A DNA stretch of 64,000 nt from Methylotenera versatilis 79 (GTDB lineage Bacteria > Pseudomonadota > Gammaproteobacteria > Burkholderiales > Methylophilaceae): the NCBI RefSeq assembly GCF_000384375.1, contig NZ_ARVX01000001.1:1488001-1552000 (forward strand). Direction: 5' to 3'. The notes beneath the pieces are model-generated. The model saw only the letters and a list, made by a program, of their open reading frames with translations, made no database searches and had not been told where the DNA came from. Shown here in pieces: positions 58,381-64,000 of this stretch (within the stretch, counting starts at the first letter, position 1; every line of letters begins with the position of its first letter). The translations under genes were made by a program, and so were the position numbers.

Positions 58381-60246
58381 TTAGGAATCTAATGGAGGTG
58401 CGACTTTTAATAGTTCTTCAATAGTAGTTAATCCAGCGGCGACTTTTTCTGCGCCATTCAGCATTAAAGGTTGCATGCCTTCTTGATACGCCATGTTTCT
58501 GAGCATCGGCAAATCGGTATCATGTGTGATCAATTTGCGTAACTTTGGCGTGATGGTGAGCATTTCATAAATGCCGCTACGGCCGCGGAAACCTGTGTTG
58601 CGGCATTCTACGCAGCCAACTGCTTTCATCGTACCAGTAGGTTTGTTGGCTTTGAAAGGGTAGGTGATGGATCTCCACTCTTCATTGGTGATCTCATGCG
58701 GCGCTTTGCAAGCAGAGCAAAGCGTGCGCACAAGTCGCTGCGCCATAATGCCTAAAACAGTTGAGTGAATTAAGTACGATGCCACACCCAAATCTAACAG
58801 ACGTGTGACAGCCGAAGGCGCGTCGTTTGTATGCAGTGTTGATAAGACCAAGTGACCAGTCAATGCCGCTTGAATTGCCATATCAGCGGTTTCGATATCC
58901 CGAATCTCACCGACCATAATAATGTCAGGGTCTTGTCGCATTAATGTGCGAATCCCATCGGCAAAATTAAGTCCGATATTAGTCGTCACTTGCATTTGAT
59001 TAAACGCAGGTTCCACCATTTCAATCGGGTCTTCAACCGTGCTCACATTCACTTCTGGCGTGGCTAGTTGTTTGAGTGTGGAATATAAAGTAGTCGTTTT
59101 GCCTGATCCCGTTGGACCAGTGACCAAGATAATGCCGTTAGGACTTTTGGTCCATTGTGCCCATAAATCTGCTTGTTTTTTAGAAAAACCTAATTGAATA
59201 AAATCTTGCACAATGACATCTGGTGTAAAAATCCGCATCACCAGTTTTTCGCCAAATGCAGTTGGCATGGTGGATAAACGTAGCTCGATTTCAGTGCCTG
59301 TATTGCTGACGGTTTTAATACGACCGTCTTGTGGGCGGCGCTTTTCTACCATATCCATACGACCCAACAATTTGATGCGGCTGGTAATCGCGTTCATGAT
59401 ATTGGACGGCAATTGATACACTTGATGTAAAACGCCATCAATGCGAAAGCGCATCGTGCCCATGTTGCGGCGTGGCTCTAGATGAATGTCACTGGCGCGC
59501 TGCTCAAAGGCGTATTTAAACAACCAATCTACAATATTTACTACGTGCTGTTCGTTAGCGTCTAGGTTTTTATCTTTACCTAGCTCAACCAATTGCTCAA
59601 AATTTTGTACGCCAACAATCTGACCTGCTTTGGCTAAATTAGCTTGGTTAATAGACGTTGCTAGATTGTAAATTTCGGGTAAATAGCGATTAATTTCTAG
59701 CGGGTTAGCAAATACCAATTTGATGCGCATATTTAAAATGCGCTCTAAATCTGGTATCCAATCTACTTGATAAGGCTCAGAAGTCGCCACAGTCGCTTCA
59801 TCGCCTTTCACCGAAATCGGCATGATTCTCAGGCGTTCAGCATAAGCTTTCGAGACAATTTGTGCAGCAGAGCTAAAATCCAGTTTAAGTGGATCAATAT
59901 GGTAGAAATCCAAGCCTGTTTGCGCTGCCAGCCAGCGGCTTAAATAATCCACTGTCATCGGTTTATGTGGCGACTTAAAATCTTTCCATTTTTGTTCGCC
60001 AATTACAACGACTGGATGCAAGTTTGAACTATCTAACTTGCGATCTTTATACAGTTTTTCGGCTTGCGTTTTATCTAATCTGCCATCGTTAACCAGCATA
60101 CGCAACACATCACCCAAGCTTAGTTTGGCCTTAGCGGCAGCTTTAATTAAGCCAGAAGATTTGCTCATCACTTGGCCTGTGTGTCGGCTTAAGCCAGGTT
60201 GCGTGTTTGGATCTGTATGGGTGCCTGTATTGGGGGATTTAGTCAT
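58381..60246 (-). CDS. PilB/GspE-family secretion ATPase
   Basis: The 621-aa protein is an assembly ATPase of the type II secretion/type IV pilus family. It has an approximately 60-residue lead, a GspE N-terminal domain (LSRWLAAQTGLDFYHIDPLKLDF near residue 85, in part), RASDIHLEPRRNMGTMRFRIDG near residue 255 and Walker A VTGPTGSGKTTTLYSTL near residue 375. DPDIIMVGEIRDIETADMAIQ, LVLSTLHTNDAPSAVTRLLDLG and a zinc tetracysteine (CSAC, CVEC) follow. It is divergent from the 32-kb PilB and has no pilus or secretion neighbours, so its partner machine is unknown. It lies upstream of ilvB on the same strand. Confidence 0.88.
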   Translation of the reverse strand: MTKSPNTGTHTDPNTQPGLSRHTGQVMSKSSGLIKAAAKAKLSLGDVLRMLVNDGRLDKTQAEKLYKDRKLDSSNLHPVVVIGEQKWKDFKSPHKPMTVDYLSRWLAAQTGLDFYHIDPLKLDFSSAAQIVSKAYAERLRIMPISVKGDEATVATSEPYQVDWIPDLERILNMRIKLVFANPLEINRYLPEIYNLATSINQANLAKAGQIVGVQNFEQLVELGKDKNLDANEQHVVNIVDWLFKYAFEQRASDIHLEPRRNMGTMRFRIDGVLHQVYQLPSNIMNAITSRIKLLGRMDMVEKRRPQDGRIKTVSNTGTEIELRLSTMPTAFGEKLVMRIFTPDVIVQDFIQLGFSKKQADLWAQWTKSPNGIILVTGPTGSGKTTTLYSTLKQLATPEVNVSTVEDPIEMVEPAFNQMQVTTNIGLNFADGIRTLMRQDPDIIMVGEIRDIETADMAIQAALTGHLVLSTLHTNDAPSAVTRLLDLGVASYLIHSTVLGIMAQRLVRTLCSACKAPHEITNEEWRSITYPFKANKPTGTMKAVGCVECRNTGFRGRSGIYEMLTITPKLRKLITHDTDLPMLRNMAYQEGMQPLMLNGAEKVAAGLTTIEELLKVAPPLDS

Positions 60247-60314
60247 TATTACCTTATTGGGCTTGCTTAATTAAGTTGCTAATTTAAAAGCGTTAAGTAG
60301 CGTATCAACATACA

Positions 60315-61196
60315 TTATTTTATTCTTAATGATAAATCAACGGCGCGAATATTTTTAGTTAAGCCGCCAATTGAGATGCGATCAACACCTGTCAGCGCAG
60401 TCGCGCGTGCAGAACTTAAATCCACGCCGCCAGAAGCTTCTAATTTGGCGCGACCAGAATTCGTCGCTTTATTTATTTCTACTGCTTCTTTCATTTCTTT
60501 TAAGCCAAAGTTATCTAACAAAATACTGATAGCACCTGCATCCAAAGCTTGTTTAAGTTGCTCAGTATTTTCAACTTCTATTTGAATGCTAATGTTTGGA
60601 TGTTGTGTAATCGCTTGCGTTACAGCTGCATTAACACTGCCTGCGGCGGCAATATGATTTTCTTTGATTAAAATGCCGTCATAAAGTGCCAACCGCTGAT
60701 TAGCACCGCCACCAACTGTGACCGCATATTTTTGTGCCAAACGTAAGCCAGGAATCGTTTTTCGCGTGTCCAAAATTTGTGCTTTAGTGCCAGAAACGGC
60801 CATCACGAATTTGCGCGTTTCAGTGGCGACTGCAGAAAGTAACTGTAAAAAATTCAGCGCGCAACGTTCAGCTGTGAGCAAGCCACGTGCGCTGCCGTTA
60901 ATCTCACATAATAATTGGTTGGCGGTAATTTTCTCGCCTTCATTCACCAGCCATTTGATTTTAATATCGGTATCAATTTGCTTAAAACAGGCGTTAACCC
61001 AATCGATACCGCAAATAACCGCATCTTCACGCGTGATAATCGTGGCTAGTGCTTGCTTGTCAGCCGGAATCAGCGATGCAGTCAAATCGCCACTACCGAT
61101 ATCTTCGGCGATTGCCTGCTGGACATCATAATCAACCAACGCATTAAAAGCGCCAGAACCGCGCGGATAATGTTGTGTAAATAGAGGAGTGAACAT
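60315..61196 (-). CDS. nadC: Nicotinate-nucleotide pyrophosphorylase (carboxylating)
   Basis: NadC converts quinolinate and PRPP to nicotinate mononucleotide. The 293-aa protein has AIAEDIGSGDLTASLIP near residue 30, RGLLTAERCALNFLQ-type substrate segment near residue 105, ILDTRKTIPGLRLAQKYAV, then KENHIAAAG and IEVENTEQLKQAL. It ends with LEASGGVDLSSARATALTGV in part. The ATG at 61196 is preceded on the minus strand by weak sites; an upstream TTG start is unnecessary. NadD, which uses its product, is encoded at 9.0 kb. Confidence 0.96.
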   Translation of the reverse strand: MFTPLFTQHYPRGSGAFNALVDYDVQQAIAEDIGSGDLTASLIPADKQALATIITREDAVICGIDWVNACFKQIDTDIKIKWLVNEGEKITANQLLCEINGSARGLLTAERCALNFLQLLSAVATETRKFVMAVSGTKAQILDTRKTIPGLRLAQKYAVTVGGGANQRLALYDGILIKENHIAAAGSVNAAVTQAITQHPNISIQIEVENTEQLKQALDAGAISILLDNFGLKEMKEAVEINKATNSGRAKLEASGGVDLSSARATALTGVDRISIGGLTKNIRAVDLSLRIK

Positions 61197-61241
61197 AATT
61201 TCTATTATAATGCAGTCATCGTCAAACAAAGTACACTCATA

Positions 61242-61850
61242 ATGAAGCTTTTATACACAGTTAATAGTCCTTATGCACGCAAAGTGCGGATCGTCGCGCT
61301 TGAAAAACACATCGATGTCGAGCTGCAAGAAGTCGTGCTGAATGACCCGGATTGTCCTGTTAAAAATCATAATCCTTTAGGCAAAGTGCCCGTGTTGGTG
61401 TTGGATGATGGCGATAGTTTGTATGATTCAAAAGTGATTGTCGAATATTTAGATAATCGCACACCGCTTGCGCATTTAATTCCGACGGACCACAGCAGTA
61501 AAATTTGGGTGCGCCGCTGGGAATCACTTGCAGATGGTATTTGTGATGCGGCAGTAGCGGCAACAATGGAAAGTCGCCGTCCGCCAGAACAGCAAATTCA
61601 AGCTAATATCGATAAGCAAGTTGCTAAAGTATTGCTCGGTTTAGAAGTGCTTAATTTGGATATCACCAAGAAAAAATGGTGTGTGAATGAGACTTTTAGT
61701 GTGGCAGATATTGCCGTTGGCTGTATGTTGGGTTATGTTGATTTGCGCTTTAAGCAATTGAATTGGCAAGATAAATTCACTAATTTAGCCAAACATTACA
61801 GCGTGTTGATTAAACGGCCTAGCTTTAAACAAACTATGCCAGTGGCTTAA
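61242..61850 (+). CDS. Glutathione S-transferase family protein
   Basis: The 202-aa protein has a thioredoxin-like N-terminal GST domain: MKLLYTVNSPYARKVRIVALE (serine of SPYARKVR is the usual glutathione-contact position), NPLGKVPVLVLDDG with cis-proline near residue 50, and DSKVIVEYLD. An all-helical C-terminal domain follows with WCVNETFSVADIAVGCMLGY, the N-cap motif of the fold. It resembles the E. coli YibF-type enzymes. The substrate is unknown. It is divergent from nadC with 45 bp between starts. Confidence 0.9.
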   Translation: MKLLYTVNSPYARKVRIVALEKHIDVELQEVVLNDPDCPVKNHNPLGKVPVLVLDDGDSLYDSKVIVEYLDNRTPLAHLIPTDHSSKIWVRRWESLADGICDAAVAATMESRRPPEQQIQANIDKQVAKVLLGLEVLNLDITKKKWCVNETFSVADIAVGCMLGYVDLRFKQLNWQDKFTNLAKHYSVLIKRPSFKQTMPVA

Positions 61851-61950
61851 GTTTTACTTAGTTAAGTTGCTTGAATCCAGTTTACGAAATATCGCTATAA
61901 ATCAGCGTTTATTAAGTAAATAGTCAGAATTAGTTAACCATATTTTTGGG

Positions 61951-62280
61951 TTAATAATTATCAGTAAGTTCATCAGCCAATGTCGACAATTGCGTTTTTT
62001 TACGCCTGCTTTGGCGTTCGTTCAGCCGTTTTTGCGCCGCAATTGGAAAATCGGTAAATCGAATCACATTGCCTTCAATCAAAAGGCTAATTAAGTCTTC
62101 TAGCACGCGCGCTAACTGAATATCGCTTTCACGAAATGAAGAATTTTTAGCCAATGTTTGTTCTAGAAATGCTAAATATTCCTTGCTGTTATCTTCAACA
62201 AATACCCAGCCATCGCCAAAATTTTCAGAATCACTTGCAGCAATCACAACGCCGCTAGCATTTTTAAACACATAAGCCAT
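61951..62280 (-). CDS. Small conserved protein of unknown function
   Basis: The 109-aa protein starts MAYVFKNASGVVIAASDSEN and includes EYLAFLEQTLAKNSSFRESDIQ in part, with a middle region LARVLEDLISLLIEG-N and a basic region KRLNERQSRRKKTQL near the end. Proteins of this type are found in methylotrophic Betaproteobacteria and are sometimes labelled tryptophan-synthase-beta-like. I see no catalytic motif and no signal peptide to support that label. It lies downstream of nrdB on the same strand with about 110 bp between. Confidence 0.72.
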   Translation of the reverse strand: MAYVFKNASGVVIAASDSENFGDGWVFVEDNSKEYLAFLEQTLAKNSSFRESDIQLARVLEDLISLLIEGNVIRFTDFPIAAQKRLNERQSRRKKTQLSTLADELTDNY

Positions 62281-62391
62281 ATTTACTTGTCCAATCTATA
62301 AATTAAGACGATTTTTAGTGTTTAATTTTACTGCTTAATTGTGTGTTAAGTCTGAAAATCTCGGCAATGCTTATTTATTTAAGCTGGTTTT

Positions 62392-63525
62392 CTAATCCCA
62401 ACTTAAAGCGCCACCCGTTTGATATTCTGTTACGCGGGTTTCAAAAAAGTTTTTCTCTTTCTTCAAATCCATCATTTCACTCATCCACGGAAATGGATTC
62501 GTTGCACCTGGATACAGCACATCCAGACCGATTTGCTGACAACGGCGGTTAGCAATAAAACGCAGATACTCTTTAAACATTGTTGCATTCAATCCCAATA
62601 CGCCGCGTGGCATTGTCGCTTCTGCATACTTATATTCAAGCTCAACACCGTGTTGCATCAAACCTTTTATTTCTTCACGGAATTCGGCTGTCCATAAATG
62701 TGGATTCTCTAGTTTGATAGTATTGATTACGTCGATACCAAAATTGCAGTGCATCGATTCATCACGCAGAATATATTGATATTGCTCTGCCGCACCTTGC
62801 ATCTTGTTTTGGCGACCAAGCGCTAAAATCTGCACAAATCCAACGTAGAAAAATAAGCCTTCCATAATGCAAGCAAATACGATTAATGAACGCAATAACT
62901 GTTGATCTGCTTCAGGCGTGCCGGTTTTAAATTCTGGGTCAGTCAAGATATTGATAAATGGAATCAAAAAATCATCTTTGTCTTTAATGCTCGCCACTTC
63001 TTGGTAAGCATTGAAAACTTCGGATTCATCCAAGCCCAAACTTTCCACAATGTATTGGTAAGCATGCGTGTGAATAGCCTCTTCAAAACCTTGGCGCAGC
63101 AAATATTGGCGGCATTCTGGCGCGGTAATATGGCGATAAGTGCCTAGCACGATATTATTGGCAGCCAGCGAATCAGCGGTGGTGAAAAATCCTAGATTGC
63201 GCTTAACGATCAAGCGTTCATCATCCGTTAGCGCAGTGCTATCTTTCCACTGCGCAATATCGCGGCTCATCGACACTTCTTGCGGCATCCAATGGTTGGC
63301 GCAACCGGCTAAGTATTTATCCCAGGCCCAATGGTATTTAAAAGGTACCAGTTGATTCACGTCAGTTTGACCGTTAATCATCCGTTTATCTGAGGCATTC
63401 ACACGGCCTGAGATGGATGGTTGATTTGCGGCGACTGGTGCCACAGTATTTGCTATTAATGTAGGCACTGTTTCTAATTTTTGCGCTACTGGCTCTACGT
63501 AAACTTCATCTTCAAATGAAAGCAT
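62392..63525 (-). CDS. nrdB: Ribonucleoside-diphosphate reductase class I beta subunit
   Basis: NrdB holds the di-iron/tyrosyl-radical cofactor of class I ribonucleotide reductase. The 377-aa protein has [24 protein letters not shown] near residue 97 (in part), [14 protein letters not shown] near residue 145 with Glu and His iron ligands, and [14 protein letters not shown] near residue 250. Glutamate ligands recur in the segment GLFFYVGF. An N-terminal extension of about 45 residues precedes [19 protein letters not shown]. It is downstream of nrdA, with a long palindrome in the 151-bp gap. Confidence 0.95.
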   Translation of the reverse strand: MLSFEDEVYVEPVAQKLETVPTLIANTVAPVAANQPSISGRVNASDKRMINGQTDVNQLVPFKYHWAWDKYLAGCANHWMPQEVSMSRDIAQWKDSTALTDDERLIVKRNLGFFTTADSLAANNIVLGTYRHITAPECRQYLLRQGFEEAIHTHAYQYIVESLGLDESEVFNAYQEVASIKDKDDFLIPFINILTDPEFKTGTPEADQQLLRSLIVFACIMEGLFFYVGFVQILALGRQNKMQGAAEQYQYILRDESMHCNFGIDVINTIKLENPHLWTAEFREEIKGLMQHGVELEYKYAEATMPRGVLGLNATMFKEYLRFIANRRCQQIGLDVLYPGATNPFPWMSEMMDLKKEKNFFETRVTEYQTGGALSWD

Positions 63526-63575
63526 ATTTTTCCTTATTCTTTAATTACTTAACTTCAGAAAATTAAAAGTTCTAA

Positions 63576-63660
63576 GCGAAACAAGGCGTGAGAAAAATTT
63601 TGAGCGCAGCATACATTAAGTATGTCAGCGATAAATTTTTTGATACAACGCCGTTTCGCG
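63576..63660. repeat. Long imperfect palindrome between nrdA and nrdB
   Basis: GCGAAAC-AAGGCGT at 63576-63589 pairs with ACGCCGTTTCGC at 63648-63659. Inner arms AAAAATTT and AAATTTTTT, GCGCAGCATACAT and ATGTCAGCG converge on a centre near 63618 (ATTAAGTATG). Further weak pairing extends outward to roughly 63560 and 63678, the nrdA stop. The size (about 85 nt) and shape suit a small non-autonomous repeat or an mRNA-processing hairpin that sets the NrdA:NrdB ratio. No second copy is seen in the window. Confidence 0.7.
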
Positions 63661-63676
63661 ACGAAATTTTAGTTTT

Positions 63677-64000
63677 TTATTGGCAAGATTCGCATTCTGG
63701 ATTGTCTATTGAACACATTTTCGGTGCTTCTTCTGGTGCATTGCTGCCTGAAGAAACTGCGTTCAATTCACCGCCCGAGCCAGTAGATTTCTCTGCTGCC
63801 GTTGCACCCAATGAGCGCAAGTAATAAGTGGTTTTTAATCCACGTTGCCAAGCCAATAGATAGGTATCGTTCAGTTTTTTGCCAGACGGTACCGCAAAGT
63901 AAAGATTCAGCGATTGCGCTTGATCTATCCATTTTTGGCGCCGCGCTGCCGCTTCAATTAACCAAGTTGGGTCAACATCAAATGCGGTGGCATACAGTTG
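63677..64000 (-). CDS. nrdA: Ribonucleoside-diphosphate reductase class I alpha subunit (3' end, partial)
   Basis: The window ends inside this gene; only the last 107 codons are present and the N-terminus lies beyond 64000. The fragment contains [25 protein letters not shown], in part, then [24 protein letters not shown], in part. A flexible Ser/Gly-rich tail ends in the redox-active cysteine pair of CESCQ. The upstream [12 protein letters not shown] and the terminal Cys-x-x-Cys, which is reduced by thioredoxin or glutaredoxin, mark class I NrdA. Frame is continuous to the window edge. Confidence 0.95.
   Translation of the reverse strand, partial: QLYATAFDVDPTWLIEAAARRQKWIDQAQSLNLYFAVPSGKKLNDTYLLAWQRGLKTTYYLRSLGATAAEKSTGSGGELNAVSSGSNAPEEAPKMCSIDNPECESCQ

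Noticed and set aside
63588-63824. 78-codon plus-strand open frame near the window end
   Set aside because: It overlaps the nrdA-nrdB palindrome and is antisense to the well-conserved C-terminus of NrdA ending CESCQ.

Overview
The window is a gene-dense, AT-leaning (about 40% GC by eye) bacterial chromosome segment. Gene orders are characteristic of Betaproteobacteria: lptD-surA-pdxA-rsmA facing amgK-murU, leuS-lptE-holA-proA-nadD, xseB-ispA-dxs, ilvB-ilvH-ilvC-psd, and a class I nrdA-nrdB pair. Low GC, a bioBFHCD cluster, a PEP-CTERM protein and a type IV pilus pathway suggest the family Methylophilaceae (Methylotenera-like methylotrophs). That placement is inferred from gene order and protein character only. 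I recognise no rRNA, tRNA, CRISPR array, transposase or prophage.

Layout. 1-2.1 kb: secB, an exported SH3-repeat protein and gpsA. 2.2-3.4 kb: trmL and comF on the minus strand. 3.5-8.1 kb: biotin operon bioB-bioF-bioH-bioC-bioD with no bioA. 8.3-8.9 kb: PEP-CTERM protein. 9.0-15.2 kb: minus-strand leuS-lptE-holA-proA-nadD. 15.4-17.2 kb: small accessory genes (two-helix membrane protein, PACE efflux protein, GNAT acetyltransferase). 17.4-24.0 kb: adk, then the minus-strand lptD-surA-pdxA-rsmA envelope operon. 24.3-30.7 kb: amgK-murU (peptidoglycan recycling), pepP, two flavin hydroxylases of ubiquinone synthesis, dsbC. 30.8-33.8 kb: pilB-pilC. 34-40.5 kb: cold-shock gene, icd, rluE, a GATase, aroC, an MFS permease and a retropepsin-like protease. 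40.6-45.7 kb: folE2, dxs, ispA, xseB and an esterase. 45.8-48.1 kb: a cyclic-nucleotide locus (broken cyclase, phosphodiesterase, cNMP-binding/rhodanese fusion). 48.2-50.8 kb: Wzy_C-family O-oligosaccharyltransferase or ligase, a broken pilin and intact pilA behind a sigma-54-type promoter. 51.3-53.1 kb: exported SRPBCC and beta-propeller proteins. 53.2-61.2 kb: rppH, psd, ilvC-ilvH-ilvB, an orphan PilB/GspE-like ATPase, nadC. 61.2-64 kb: GST, a small conserved protein, nrdB and the 3' end of nrdA.

Most of the window is housekeeping. The parts worth a second look are the cyclic-nucleotide locus, whose cyclase is a deleted relic while its phosphodiesterase and effector-like neighbours are intact; the pilin locus, with a frameshifted pilin fossil between pilA and a candidate pilin-glycosylating enzyme; an approximately 85-nt imperfect palindrome between nrdA and nrdB; and a branched-chain-residue-rich small ORF in the ilvB leader. 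Where the longest frame begins upstream of a better-supported start, I moved the start and give the reason in the entry.
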